DNA of 64,000 nt from an uncultured Clostridia bacterium. GTDB taxonomy: Bacteria; Bacillota; Clostridia; RUG12999. The position numbers and the translations under genes were made by a program. Below the pieces are notes generated by a model. It had not been told where the DNA came from. It searched no databases and was given only the letters and a program-made list of their open reading frames with translations. The DNA lies in assembly GCA_934792465.1 (NCBI GenBank), contig CAKVOK010000015.1, positions 1 to 64,000 on the forward strand, in the 5' to 3' direction. Positions 16,686-26,895 of the stretch are shown here, one piece after another. Positions within the stretch are counted from its first letter, which is position 1; each line of letters opens with the position of its first letter.

Positions 16686-19577
16686 ATGACTAAAAGAAAT
16701 CTGAAACGAATTTCGTCGCTTTTAACGGCATTCGGTGTGCTTGTATCCGGTATCGGTGCGACAGCCGTGTCAGGCACCGAACCGCTGGTCTATGAAGCTG
16801 TTGTGAAACAGGGTACGGACGTATACGGCGTGCCGGGCAGTCAGGAACGAAAATTCGGCCATGCAAGACTTGATTTTCAAAACGGCAGTATCGGAGTTTC
16901 AACTCTGCCGAGCGCAGAATCAAACGGGACAACAGCATATGCACTTGTGCCGAACGGAAAAGAATTTTTGTTTTCGTATATCGTAGACCCGTCAACCGGC
17001 AAGCTTTCTCTTGCCGTGAACGGTGAAATCGAAGCAACGGGAATTTGTACGGATTTGAAAGGTACAACATCAATCAATGAGAAATGGTATACCGGCTGGA
17101 AGCAGGAAGGACCTGCGCTGCAAAACGCAGGTGTTATGAAACCGGCGGCACAGAGTGCGGAAATAGCCGAATGTGATACTGCTTCGGTAAAAATAAAGCT
17201 TGTCCGCCCGATTCAGTATGCCGACATTGCAAAACTCGGAATTTATACTTCTTCCGGAACGAAAATAACTGTTTCGGACTATACAAAAGATAATAATGTT
17301 ATTACGCTGAAAACGGCTGTGCTGCTTTCAAGCGGTACACAGTATACCGTAAAAGGAACGAACATACCGGATATATACGGCGGAACAAGCAATATATCGG
17401 TTACGTTTACGCCGCAAAAAAGCGGAGTGCTTACGAAAGGTAAAGACGTAACACCGTCGAAAAGCGTTGCACGTGCATGGGGATTTGAACGCAGAATAGA
17501 CTGGCATGAAGAAAGCGAGCTTACAAAAAATAACGGCTGGCGAATTTCTCAGGCAGTTATAGGATATGATGACGACACAGATTTTTATAAAAGACTGTAT
17601 GCAATGAAACTCTCAAAAGAATATGTAAAAGAGGGTAAATATTCGCTTAAATGGGATAATCACCCGTATTATCCGACGTTGGCAACGGAAATTGCCGAAA
17701 AGGACTGGACAGGCGCCAATATGTTCAATATGCGGATATATTCCGAAAAGGCTACAAATGAGGTTGTAACTCTGCTTATATATTCGGATAATCCGAACAC
17801 ACCGTGGAAAGACGGATACACATATCCCATAAAGATTGATTGGGAGGGCGAAAAGGAAATAAGTATTCCTCTGAATAAATTTAATAAATTTGAAAATCCG
17901 ACAGGCTTTGACAATGTAAGCGGAATTTATTTTACAACAAAGATATACAACGGTTCGCCAAGTCCCGATACCGTGCTTTATCTTGATGATATAAATGTAA
18001 CTTATTCTCCGGACTATCCTATCACACCAAGCCCTGCGGCAAGAGTTGTTCCTGAAAATACGCACAGGGGTATGCCTTATGACGCTTCAAGGCTGAATCA
18101 TGGCGGGGATGAAGTGAAAAAAGATGCGGTAACTCCTTACGAATATGTTGCATATAACAAAACAGAACGTGCTTTATACGGATATAATCCGCAGTATATT
18201 CCGGGTGTCGCAAGCTTTGACAAGGACGGCAAAATATATATCAGGGCAGACGGCACGCATATTCAGTATCTTGATGAAAATAATAAATGGAAAGTGGTTG
18301 AGCTGGATTCGTATGTGAAAAAATATCTCCGTGTATGGGACGGCGGTTCGCCGGACGAACCCGTTATCCGCTTTGATAATGACGGTTGGGCATATGTGCT
18401 TGTTACGACGGACAGCGGGTCGATTCTATGCTGGTCGTCGGACGGCATGAAAACGTGGAAAACACATCAGCTGCCGGAAGCATATACATTTGCAAGATTT
18501 GAGCATATAGAGGGAAATAACACGGACGCAATGAACAGACCGCCGCTTATAATGAACCATTCTCAGTCTTCAAGCTACGGTGCTGCCGGAATACTTACAA
18601 TACCTACCAAGACAAATAACGGAAATCTTTCGTTCAAAACCGTAAAATATGCCGATGCATGCATGAATACGGCAGTACATACGGGTGACGGAAACTTTAT
18701 AATAAGCAAGGGAAATACGGCATATGTGGTATACGGAATATACAATTATTCAAGTCTTAGCAATCCGACCGAGAAAATACCGTCAAATCACCCGGCACTT
18801 TCAATGCAATATGACAGATCGGGAACCACGCTCTATTTTAAAAACGGTGTTCCGGCATTTGTAAGGAAAATAAACTTAACGGACGGAAGCGTGTCCGACC
18901 CCGTATTTGTCGGATTCGGCGGTGTTGCAAATGACGACCACAACTGGCCGGGAATTTCAATGGATTCCGAGGGATATATCCACGTTATAATGAACGGACA
19001 TCACGACCCCGTATGCTATACAAAATCGGCAAAGCCGAACGATATAAGCTCGTGGAGCGATATTGAACAAATCGGAACTTTTAATTCCTACGGCTCGATA
19101 TTGATTGATAAAAATGATGAAATACATATTATGACAAGAGATGCTTCGAGAGGTTACAGATTTGATATTTCCGTCACATCGAAAGCTAAGGGCGGCAGTT
19201 GGACAAAAAGCTACGTAATTAAGCGTACGGCACCGTATTATGAGGTGGCAAGACAAAGAATGTCGTACAATCCGCTGACAAACGATATTTACATACATTA
19301 TTATTCTCAGTCGGACTATTTTGAAGTATTTAAGGACGAATACGACGGCATTGTATTTACATGGCCGAACGAAGAACGCACTATGCTGATTACACCCGAT
19401 ACCGACGGAGCGCTCGGAGTTTTGCCGAGGGGTACTGACAGACTTGACGGCAGTCTTAAACATAAACGCTTTTTTGAGCTTACCGACGCAGGTAACGGCA
19501 GAGAGGGCGTGCTGGTAAAATCCACCGACGGAGGAAAGACATTCAAAATGCTGAAAACAAGCGATTGCATAAGATGA
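16686..19577 (+). CDS. Secreted BNR_4 beta-propeller protein with lectin-like modules
   Basis: A 963-residue protein with a signal peptide (residues 1 to about 29) and a GGAGG site. Order: lectin-like sandwich (about 33-130), Ig-like domain (150-245), jelly-roll carbohydrate-binding-like module (265-435, ending VLYLDDINVTYS), and a BNR_4-type seven-blade propeller (about 490-960). The propeller carries GYNPQYIPGVASFDKDGKI and NDDHNWPGISMDSEGYI, followed by NGHHDPVCYTKS. BNR_4 proteins are found among polysaccharide lyases (ulvan lyase-type) and uncharacterised glycan enzymes, so this is a probable polysaccharide-cleaving enzyme of unknown specificity. Its closest relative here is the protein at 34679-38398, with the same last two domains. 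No anchor is seen. It likely has its own regulated promoter. Confidence 0.8.
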   Translation: MTKRNLKRISSLLTAFGVLVSGIGATAVSGTEPLVYEAVVKQGTDVYGVPGSQERKFGHARLDFQNGSIGVSTLPSAESNGTTAYALVPNGKEFLFSYIVDPSTGKLSLAVNGEIEATGICTDLKGTTSINEKWYTGWKQEGPALQNAGVMKPAAQSAEIAECDTASVKIKLVRPIQYADIAKLGIYTSSGTKITVSDYTKDNNVITLKTAVLLSSGTQYTVKGTNIPDIYGGTSNISVTFTPQKSGVLTKGKDVTPSKSVARAWGFERRIDWHEESELTKNNGWRISQAVIGYDDDTDFYKRLYAMKLSKEYVKEGKYSLKWDNHPYYPTLATEIAEKDWTGANMFNMRIYSEKATNEVVTLLIYSDNPNTPWKDGYTYPIKIDWEGEKEISIPLNKFNKFENPTGFDNVSGIYFTTKIYNGSPSPDTVLYLDDINVTYSPDYPITPSPAARVVPENTHRGMPYDASRLNHGGDEVKKDAVTPYEYVAYNKTERALYGYNPQYIPGVASFDKDGKIYIRADGTHIQYLDENNKWKVVELDSYVKKYLRVWDGGSPDEPVIRFDNDGWAYVLVTTDSGSILCWSSDGMKTWKTHQLPEAYTFARFEHIEGNNTDAMNRPPLIMNHSQSSSYGAAGILTIPTKTNNGNLSFKTVKYADACMNTAVHTGDGNFIISKGNTAYVVYGIYNYSSLSNPTEKIPSNHPALSMQYDRSGTTLYFKNGVPAFVRKINLTDGSVSDPVFVGFGGVANDDHNWPGISMDSEGYIHVIMNGHHDPVCYTKSAKPNDISSWSDIEQIGTFNSYGSILIDKNDEIHIMTRDASRGYRFDISVTSKAKGGSWTKSYVIKRTAPYYEVARQRMSYNPLTNDIYIHYYSQSDYFEVFKDEYDGIVFTWPNEERTMLITPDTDGALGVLPRGTDRLDGSLKHKRFFELTDAGNGREGVLVKSTDGGKTFKMLKTSDCIR

Positions 19578-19583
19578 TTTTGC

Positions 19584-19612
19584 TTGACATATTGCATAAA
19601 TTATGATAGAAT
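19584..19612 (+). promoter_or_regulatory. Promoter of the membrane AraC regulator
   Basis: TTGACA (19584-19589), 17-base spacer, TAGAAT (19607-19612), only 7 bases after the BNR_4 stop. This makes the regulator independently and probably constitutively transcribed. Confidence 0.8.
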
Positions 19613-19645
19613 AGAAGAATACGATAAAAAACAGGAGTGGTAAAG

Positions 19646-21907
19646 GTGAAAAGAAAAGAACGTTTTGTATTTGATAAAAGCAGCTATCTTCACAGCTTGA
19701 TTTATTCATACGGAGCAGTCATACTCGTTCTCTTTCTTATATACTTTACCACTTATTTTATTATGTCGAATGCCGTGGAGCGCGAACAGGCTGAGAAAAC
19801 GGTTCAGCTGCTTGAAAATGCACGTGATAATGTTGATAACGAAATGCTTATGATTACGCAGGTAACCAATCTGATTGCGGCAAACAACGAGATGATAGGC
19901 AGCTTTTCGAGAGAAGAATCGCTCGATTTTGCCTATGAAGATTATATAGGCATGCAATATCTTAAAAATGTAAATATTACATCCGGAGTTGTCGATGAAA
20001 TTTACATTTACAACAAAAAGCGGGATAAAATAATATCTTCATCGACAACGGCATCGGCATTGGATTTCTTTGACGCCAAGCACAATGCGGACGGTTATAC
20101 CTTTGAAGAATGGAAAAAGTTTCTCGGCGGTTCATATGCAAAAACGCTTACAATGCTTCCGAAATGCGGTCATAACGACGAAAACGGCGTCGGAGGGAAA
20201 TATATAGCGTATGTGCAGTCGCTGCCGATGAACGTCAGCAGAGAAAAGGATTTGACGCTTGTTATTCTGATAAATCCGTCTAAGCTTACGGAACGTATGG
20301 GAAGCGTAGGGCTCGATGAGGACGGTCAGTTTGCCGTTCTCAACAAAGAGGGTGAACCGCTGATTTCCGTAGGAAAATCTATAATCCCAAACAAACGCCT
20401 TAACGGACTTACAGACGGCAATATCACCGAAAAAAGCGGGAAATATCTTGTCAGTACCATACGTTCGGATATTATTTCGTGGAAATATATCGTAATTGTG
20501 CCGCAGACCTCGTATATGAACGAAGTCCATACGGTGAAAATAACGGCGGTTATATGCATGATTCTGTTTATATGCGCCGGAATATTGCTGATTTATTTCT
20601 TCTCGCGAAAAAACTACAGACCTCTGCAAAGTCTGCTTGAAAGTCTGAATATTAAAAACGAAAATATCGGTGATAACGAATTCGGAATTATACTCCAAAA
20701 TATAGAGAATATGCAGCAGGAATACGGAAAAATGCTGCATGACAGCAGAACGAGCAAGAAGCAGCAGAAAGAAAAATACATTAAAAGCATACTTGAGGGC
20801 AGCGAGAGCGCACGGAAGCTGTTTGATGAAAACGTAATGCGAAGCTACGATTTCGACGCTGACGGCTACGGTTATTTTGTATTGCTGATTAAGATTGAAA
20901 ATTCAAGTGCATTTATGGAAATTATGGATATGCGCCTTGATATGGGTCAATATGCGCTTTCCAACGTAATTTCCGAGCTTTTTGAAATGAAAAAGGCAAA
21001 ATCGTATATAACGCCGATAAGCGGAGATACATTGGGAGTCATTGCGGATTTCACGGAAAAGACGGAAAACGCACAAGATGTCGTTGCCGGAATCATCGAA
21101 CACTTCACGGACTTTTTCAGAAAAAATTACGGAATGGAGCTGTTTATTGCCGTAAGCCGCGAGGTTGAAGAGGTATATGAGCTTGAAGATTGTTATTCCG
21201 AAGCAGTTCAGGCAATGAAATACCGCATAGTAATAGGCAGGGGCAAAACCGTGTTTTACGGTGATATTGCGGATAAGCGTATAGATTATGTATATACGGC
21301 GGAACAGGAAAGAGAGATTGCGGCAGGCATTAACGGCGGAGATTACGAGCGTGTCGAAAAGGTAATAAACACACTTTTTGAAACAAACGTGTACAGCCGT
21401 GATTATGCGGCGATTGCGGTGCGGGGCTTCATATTGGAGCTTGTTCGCACGCTGATTAAGCTCGTGCCGTCCGCACTCGTTATAAACGCTGCGGAATTTG
21501 AAGAAAAAACCGCAGAGGAAATCAAACAAAAAATACTCGAAGCCGTTCGCGAGGGGTGCAGTATTCAGAAAAATAAAGGTCAGTCGGACATAGGCAATAC
21601 GGTTGCCGAATATGTAAAGAATAATTATGCCGACCCGGATTTGTCCGTTAATACGCTCGGTGAAAAATTCGGACTTTCGCCGTCATATCTTTCAAAGCTG
21701 TTCCGTGAACAGACGGGCAACGGACTTTTGAGCTATATTCACGAAGTGAGAACAGCTCATGCAGAGGAACTGCTCTCAAAGGGAATGAATATAGAAACGG
21801 TTGCCGAAAAGGTCGGTTACATAAGCGGCAATTCCTTTGCAAGAACGTATAAAAAGCTTAGAGGAATAACGCCGGGACAATATAAAAGAGAAAAGAAAAC
21901 AGAGTAG
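19646..21907 (+). CDS. Membrane-bound AraC-family regulator with extracellular sensor
   Basis: GTG 19646 is preferred, with GGAG 8 bases upstream; the GTG at 19637 overlaps that site. It has 753 residues. Membrane segments are at about 15-40 (LIYSYGAVILVLFLIYFTTY) and 300-322 (VICMILFICAGILLIYFF); between them lies an extracellular Cache-like sensor. The C-terminus (about 645-750) is an AraC double helix-turn-helix (VNTLGEKFGLSPSYLSKLF, then ETVAEKVGYISGNSFARTYKKL). Such one-protein sensors are common beside LplABC-type importers in Firmicutes and respond to an external ligand or a loaded binding protein. It sits between two promoters that share a motif arrangement, so it likely activates both the BNR_4 gene and the transporter operon. 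Confidence 0.9.
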   Translation: MKRKERFVFDKSSYLHSLIYSYGAVILVLFLIYFTTYFIMSNAVEREQAEKTVQLLENARDNVDNEMLMITQVTNLIAANNEMIGSFSREESLDFAYEDYIGMQYLKNVNITSGVVDEIYIYNKKRDKIISSSTTASALDFFDAKHNADGYTFEEWKKFLGGSYAKTLTMLPKCGHNDENGVGGKYIAYVQSLPMNVSREKDLTLVILINPSKLTERMGSVGLDEDGQFAVLNKEGEPLISVGKSIIPNKRLNGLTDGNITEKSGKYLVSTIRSDIISWKYIVIVPQTSYMNEVHTVKITAVICMILFICAGILLIYFFSRKNYRPLQSLLESLNIKNENIGDNEFGIILQNIENMQQEYGKMLHDSRTSKKQQKEKYIKSILEGSESARKLFDENVMRSYDFDADGYGYFVLLIKIENSSAFMEIMDMRLDMGQYALSNVISELFEMKKAKSYITPISGDTLGVIADFTEKTENAQDVVAGIIEHFTDFFRKNYGMELFIAVSREVEEVYELEDCYSEAVQAMKYRIVIGRGKTVFYGDIADKRIDYVYTAEQEREIAAGINGGDYERVEKVINTLFETNVYSRDYAAIAVRGFILELVRTLIKLVPSALVINAAEFEEKTAEEIKQKILEAVREGCSIQKNKGQSDIGNTVAEYVKNNYADPDLSVNTLGEKFGLSPSYLSKLFREQTGNGLLSYIHEVRTAHAEELLSKGMNIETVAEKVGYISGNSFARTYKKLRGITPGQYKREKKTE

Positions 21908-22015
21908 ATTTTAGAAATTGAATGGTTTTTCAGAAATTGAACAGGGCCGATTTTTGCAAAGAGAATGTTATTTTGCAAAACGGCTCTTGTTTTTTTGAAT
22001 AGGATATGATAAGAT
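21908..22015 (+). promoter_or_regulatory. Promoter and operator candidate of the first ABC transporter operon
   Basis: ATTTTAGAAATTGA (21908-21921) begins directly after the AraC stop, and AGAAATTGA recurs at 21932-21940. CTCTTGT (21984-21990) and ATGATAA (22006-22012) repeat the 22-base spacing found at 16618/16640. The implied -35 is TTGTTT (21987-21992) and the -10 is TAAGAT (22010-22015). Confidence 0.55.
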
Positions 22016-22046
22016 AAAAACAAATATATAGGAAAGGGAGTTTCTT

Positions 22047-23636
22047 ATGAAAACAAAATTAAAAAAACTTTGCAGCCTTACACTGGCAGGTATACTTACG
22101 GTATCGGTTTTAAGCGCCTGCGGCAAACCGAAGCAAAATAATGCGGATTTGGATTCACCTGAAAAATACGGTTCGGAATATCCGCTGAAAACCAACGGAG
22201 ATAAGCTTTCTCTCTGGCTTATCAATTCGGTACATAATGAATATAAATCATATCAGGATATGCCGTTCTTTAAGGAAACGCAAAAAAGAACAGGGGTTAA
22301 GCTTGATGTTCAGGGACCTACGGGCGGTCAATTCGAAGAATCCTTCAATCTTATGATTGCATCGGGCGAGCTTCCGGATATAATTCTTTATGACTGGGCA
22401 GATAAGAAGGTTGCCGGCGGACCGGCAAAATACATAAAGGACGGATATATTCGTGACTTGACAAAGGTTATTAACAAATATGCGCCGAATCTGAAAAAGA
22501 TTTTAAAGGAAAATCCCGAATTGGATAAAGCTGTCAAGACCGATGAAGGACAATATTACGTATTCCCCTATATGAACCTTACAAAACCGGCAACATATGC
22601 AGGACCTATTGTAAGAAAAGACTGGCTGGACGATTTGGGACTTGAAGTTCCGACAACAATTGACGAATGGCATACAATGCTGACGGAATTTAAAGATAAA
22701 AAAGGTTCGACATCGCCGCTGCTGTATATAGACTGGCTTCTCGAATCCACGGGATTTTTGAGCGGAGCATACGGCACACAGCAAGGATATTACCTTAATG
22801 AAAACAAAGAGCTGGAATACGGTCCGGCAACGGAAAAATGGAAACAGTTCCTCGAAATGATGCATACATGGTATGACGAGGGTCTTATAGATAAAGACAT
22901 AGCGACAATAGATTCAACAACAAGACAGTCTAAGGTTGTAAGCGGCAAAAACGGCGCATTCCTCGGAAGCGGCGGCGATATGGGTACATTTATTCCGCTT
23001 ATCGAGAAAGTAGATCCGAAAGCAAAATTTGAGGGAGTACCTTATCCGACACTTAACAAGGGCGAAACTCCCGAATTCGGTATCTGCGACTTAAAATATT
23101 CGGGACTTATGTCATCTGCAATTACGGCAGACTGCGAAAATGTTGAGCTTGCGGCAAAATTCCTCGATTACTTCTATACGGATGAAGGCAGACTCTTTGC
23201 GAATTTCGGTGTTGAGGGTGTAACCTACAACATGATTGACGGATATCCGAAGCTTACCGATATGGTTATCAATTCGGGAAACATTCAGAACGAAATAGAG
23301 AAATATGCCAATCCGGAATTCAGTGTTGTAGACCCGAGATATTATGAACAGAGAATGGTATATCCGGAACAGAACGAAGCCATAAAAACATGGGCAAAAA
23401 CAAATGCCGAAAATCATAAGCTTCCGCTTCTGCTGCCCACAACGGACGAAGCAAACGACATTTCAAAATGCACAACGGAAATCGAAACATACGTAAACGA
23501 AATGTTTATCAAATTTATGATAGGTACGGAAAGCCTCGATAAATATGATGAATACCTTGCGCAGCTCGACAAGCTCGGAGTTAAAAAGGTATTGAAAATT
23601 TATAACGCAGCTTATGAGCGTTATCAGAAGAGATAA
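22047..23636 (+). CDS. Sugar ABC transporter solute-binding lipoprotein (LplA-type)
   Basis: A 529-residue lipoprotein with lipobox LSAC, so it is lipidated on Cys25 and held on the outer face of the membrane. Length and pattern (IASGELPDIILYDWADKK; YVFPYMNLTK; LDYFYTDEGRLFANFGVEGV) fit family 1 binding proteins of the LplA/YtcQ type that capture oligosaccharides. Two permease genes follow within 18 and 14 bases. There is no ATPase gene; LplABC-type importers usually share an MsmX-type ATPase encoded elsewhere. The second set at 54970-58573 has a similar but distinct binding protein. Specificity is not readable from sequence. Confidence 0.93.
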   Translation: MKTKLKKLCSLTLAGILTVSVLSACGKPKQNNADLDSPEKYGSEYPLKTNGDKLSLWLINSVHNEYKSYQDMPFFKETQKRTGVKLDVQGPTGGQFEESFNLMIASGELPDIILYDWADKKVAGGPAKYIKDGYIRDLTKVINKYAPNLKKILKENPELDKAVKTDEGQYYVFPYMNLTKPATYAGPIVRKDWLDDLGLEVPTTIDEWHTMLTEFKDKKGSTSPLLYIDWLLESTGFLSGAYGTQQGYYLNENKELEYGPATEKWKQFLEMMHTWYDEGLIDKDIATIDSTTRQSKVVSGKNGAFLGSGGDMGTFIPLIEKVDPKAKFEGVPYPTLNKGETPEFGICDLKYSGLMSSAITADCENVELAAKFLDYFYTDEGRLFANFGVEGVTYNMIDGYPKLTDMVINSGNIQNEIEKYANPEFSVVDPRYYEQRMVYPEQNEAIKTWAKTNAENHKLPLLLPTTDEANDISKCTTEIETYVNEMFIKFMIGTESLDKYDEYLAQLDKLGVKKVLKIYNAAYERYQKR

Positions 23637-23653
23637 TAAAGGCGGAGGAAACA

Positions 23654-24601
23654 ATGGCACAGGTTATTAACGAACGGGCGGTTCGCAAAGCTTCTTTTGC
23701 CGAAACCGTAAAAAAAGATTTTAAGAGAAATAAAGTAAAATATCTTATTATCCTGCTGCCCGTTACATTTTATATATTATTCTATTATATTCCGCTGTAC
23801 GGAGCTATAATAGCATTCCAGGATTTCTCACCCAGACTCGGCATAACGGGAAGCGAATGGGTAGGGCTTAAGCACTTTAAAGAATTTTTTACAAGCACAT
23901 CATTCTTACGGGTGCTGAAAAATACGTTTGTACTCAGCGGACTTGATATTATTTTTGCATTTCCGCTGCCGATAATATTTGCGATTTTGCTTAATGAAGT
24001 AAAAAACAAGCTGTTTAAACGTACAATTCAGACAGTTTCATATATGCCTCATTTTATATCGCTTGTTATTGCATGCAGTATGATTAAAACATTCTGCGCC
24101 TACGACGGTATCGTAAACTGGATTATAGCGGCACTCGGATTTAAACCGTTTTCCATCCTGCAATCGCCGCCGGCATTCAAATACGTATACGTATTGTCGA
24201 ATATCTGGCAGGAAATGGGCTGGAACAGTATATTGTACATAGCGGCTCTCGGCAGTATAAATGCCGAGCTTTACGAAGCGGCGTCACTCGACGGAGCCGG
24301 CAGGTTCCGTCAGACGCTCCACGTAACAATCCCGGGAATCGTACCTACAATAATGATAATGCTTATCTTGCGAATAGGTCAGGTACTGAGCGTAGGTTAT
24401 GAAAAAATCTTGCTGCTTTACAACCCGGCGACATACAAGACCGCAGACGTTATTTCAACGTATATATACAGAAAAGGTTTGCAGGATTTCGACTGGAGCT
24501 ATTCGGCGGCTGTGGGACTCTTCAACTCGGTTGTAAACTTTGTGTTCCTCGTTGCGGCAAATAAGATAAGCGAAAAAACAACGGAAACAAGTCTTTGGTA
24601 A
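23654..24601 (+). CDS. ABC sugar permease, LplB/YteP type
   Basis: A 315-residue inner-membrane permease with six predicted membrane segments, the first at LIILLPVTFYILFYYIPLYG. YEAASLDGAGRFRQTLHVTIP near residue 215 is the EAA loop that contacts the ATPase. The ATG at 23654 follows GGAGG. It pairs with the next gene to form the channel for oligosaccharides delivered by the upstream lipoprotein. Confidence 0.95.
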   Translation: MAQVINERAVRKASFAETVKKDFKRNKVKYLIILLPVTFYILFYYIPLYGAIIAFQDFSPRLGITGSEWVGLKHFKEFFTSTSFLRVLKNTFVLSGLDIIFAFPLPIIFAILLNEVKNKLFKRTIQTVSYMPHFISLVIACSMIKTFCAYDGIVNWIIAALGFKPFSILQSPPAFKYVYVLSNIWQEMGWNSILYIAALGSINAELYEAASLDGAGRFRQTLHVTIPGIVPTIMIMLILRIGQVLSVGYEKILLLYNPATYKTADVISTYIYRKGLQDFDWSYSAAVGLFNSVVNFVFLVAANKISEKTTETSLW

Positions 24602-24615
24602 AAGGAGCGAAAAAT

Positions 24616-25482
24616 ATGAAAACAACAATGAGCAGAAAAGTTTTCTGCGTAATAAATACCGTAATTATGGCGATAATTATAGTTACGTGTCTGTATCCTG
24701 TTTTATATGTGTTTTTCGCTTCGTTTTCCGATGCGGCACAGCTTATGAACACAAGCGGATTTTTAATACGTCCGGCAGGATTTTCTCTTGACGCATACAA
24801 ATCTATTTTTTCAAACGATGTTATTTTGAACGGATATAAAAATACGCTGTTTATACTCGTTGTCGGAACAAGTATAAACCTTATAATGACGATTGCGGCA
24901 GCATACGTGCTTTCGTCAAAAAATGTATACTGGAAACCGGCAATAATGATGTTTATCATTATAACGATGTATTTCCAGGGCGGACTTATACCTACATATC
25001 TTAATATAAAGCGTCTTGGGCTTTATGATACGATATGGGCGGTTATACTGCCGGTATCCATAGATACGTTCAATCTTATTATAATGAGAACATATTTTAT
25101 GACAATTCCGGACAGTCTTTTCGAATCGGCAGAGCTTGACGGCGCAGGTGATTTTACAAAAATCCGTCATATAATAATACCGCTTTCCGGCTCGATTATC
25201 GCCGTAATGGTTTTGTATTACGGCGTTGCGCATTGGAATTCATGGTTCAATGCCACAATGTATATTCGCCAGAAAGACAGACAGCCGCTCCAGGTAATAT
25301 TGCGTGAGATACTTATTCTGAACGAAACATCGGCAATGTCCGGCGGCGACAACGGACTTAATCTGAGCGAAACCATTAAATATGCGACAATCGTAATTGT
25401 TATGACGCCTATTCTCATGATTTATCCTATGCTCCAGAAATATTTTATTTCCGGCGTTATGATAGGCGCAGTAAAGGGATAA
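24616..25482 (+). CDS. ABC sugar permease, LplC/YtcP type
   Basis: A 288-residue permease. The ATG at 24616 has an AAAGGAG site; a TTG at 24595 in the same frame overlaps the upstream gene and is not needed. Six membrane segments start with FCVINTVIMAIIIVTCLYPV. FESAELDGAGDFTKIRHIIIP is the EAA loop, and the ending YFISGVMIGAVKG is the hallmark of this subfamily. Second half of the importer channel. Confidence 0.95.
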   Translation: MKTTMSRKVFCVINTVIMAIIIVTCLYPVLYVFFASFSDAAQLMNTSGFLIRPAGFSLDAYKSIFSNDVILNGYKNTLFILVVGTSINLIMTIAAAYVLSSKNVYWKPAIMMFIIITMYFQGGLIPTYLNIKRLGLYDTIWAVILPVSIDTFNLIIMRTYFMTIPDSLFESAELDGAGDFTKIRHIIIPLSGSIIAVMVLYYGVAHWNSWFNATMYIRQKDRQPLQVILREILILNETSAMSGGDNGLNLSETIKYATIVIVMTPILMIYPMLQKYFISGVMIGAVKG

Positions 25483-25503
25483 AAAGCGAAAGGAGAAAAC
25501 GGA

Positions 25504-26895
25504 ATGAAGAAAACAGGCATTGCATTATTGCTGACTTTCGGGCTTGCTGCATCACTCGGCGTATGTGCGGCAGATGTTGCCGTGGGCGATACCGATATAA
25601 CCGTAAGCGGAATAAAGTCGGCAAACGAAAATGTAAGACTGAACGTAACGGATAAGGACGGAAATCTTATATGGCTCGACAGCATCGAGGCAAACAGCGA
25701 CGGGAAATATGAGCTTAAGCTGAAAGTTCCTTTCCTCGATAATTCAAAGGAATATGTTCTTACTGTGAACGGTACGGAAAAGGAAAACGTAGTAATAGAC
25801 GGCTCGGACGAAATCCTGAAAAAGCTTTCTTCGGTTGCTGAGGCGGAATTTGATTCGTATATCAAAACGTATGCGGAGCGTTTCGGACTGAATACGGAGA
25901 GCTATGCCTCACTGAAGGATACAAAAACGGCATACAGAATATTTAAAAGCTTTAATCCGAAAGATAAAACCGAAATCAAAACGGTTTTTGAAAAAATGCT
26001 CGGAATATGCATGATAAACGAATCCGACAGAGGCGGTGTTTTTGATATTCTGAAAAAATACAGCGAAAAAATTGCCCCGAATTACGAAGCGGATATAAAA
26101 AATCTGAGTCAAAGTCAGCTTGAAAAATTTGCGGTAGAGCTTATCGGCTGCGATTATTACAGCATGCCGGAATTTGAAAACGGATATTCGGCGGCACTGA
26201 AAGCGGCACGCAATTACGGAAAATCGTCCGGCGGTTCGTCGGGCAGCGGAGGCTCTTCCAAGAGCAGCAGCGGCGGAAAAGGCGGATTTGTAGCTCCTCC
26301 GAATACGAATACAAATACAGACCCGAAACCGGGTAATAACGAAGATGAAAACAAAGAACCGTTTTCCGACCTTGCGGAAGCCGACTGGGCAAAGGAGAGC
26401 ATTCTGAAGCTTTATGAAAAGGGAATAATAAACGGCAAGGGAAACGGCAGATTTGCCCCGAACGATACCGTAACAAGAGAAGAATTTACCGCTATGATAG
26501 TTCGTGCATTTAATCTGAAATCGCAGAATAAAGCGGCATTTTCGGACGTTGAAAGCGGTGCTTGGTATGAAGAAGCAGTAAATGCTGCGGTCGAAAACAA
26601 AATAGTAAACGGCATTTCGGAATCGCAGTTCGGCATTTCGAAGGAGCTTACAAGACAGGATTGTGCGGCAATGTGTGCGAGAATATTGGATTATTGGGGC
26701 GTGCAGACGGAAAGTACAGAGGAAATATTTGCAGATGACGAGAAAATAGCCGACTATGCGAAGGAAGCGGTTTATCGTCTGAAAAAGCTCGGTATAATCA
26801 ACGGCACAGGAGAAAATACGTTCTCTCCGGAAACGTCATGCACACGTGCAATGACGGCAAAAATAATTGATTTGTTAGGAGAATACAGCAAATGA
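25504..26895 (+). CDS. Secreted protein with three C-terminal SLH domains (pair 1)
   Basis: 463 residues: signal peptide (1-22, ending VCAA), an Ig-like beta domain (about 25-110), an alpha-helical region (about 110-235), a Ser/Gly-rich linker (GKSSGGSSGSGGSSKSSSGG) and Pro/Asn tract, then three SLH domains (about 285-463). The SLH pattern is clear (DLAEADWAKESILKLYEKGI; NDTVTREEFTAMIVRAF; repeated twice). SLH domains bind pyruvylated secondary cell wall polymer, so the protein is surface-anchored. The helical region, linker and SLH block match the protein at 45579-48152, which carries extra binding modules in front. Directly follows the transporter genes. Likely a surface glycan-binding or scaffolding protein; no catalytic motif is seen. 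Confidence 0.9.
   Translation: MKKTGIALLLTFGLAASLGVCAADVAVGDTDITVSGIKSANENVRLNVTDKDGNLIWLDSIEANSDGKYELKLKVPFLDNSKEYVLTVNGTEKENVVIDGSDEILKKLSSVAEAEFDSYIKTYAERFGLNTESYASLKDTKTAYRIFKSFNPKDKTEIKTVFEKMLGICMINESDRGGVFDILKKYSEKIAPNYEADIKNLSQSQLEKFAVELIGCDYYSMPEFENGYSAALKAARNYGKSSGGSSGSGGSSKSSSGGKGGFVAPPNTNTNTDPKPGNNEDENKEPFSDLAEADWAKESILKLYEKGIINGKGNGRFAPNDTVTREEFTAMIVRAFNLKSQNKAAFSDVESGAWYEEAVNAAVENKIVNGISESQFGISKELTRQDCAAMCARILDYWGVQTESTEEIFADDEKIADYAKEAVYRLKKLGIINGTGENTFSPETSCTRAMTAKIIDLLGEYSK

Noticed and set aside
16686..19577. Sialidase (GH33) because of BNR-like repeats
   Set aside because: No FRIP motif or Asp-box series is seen; the motifs fit the BNR_4 type.
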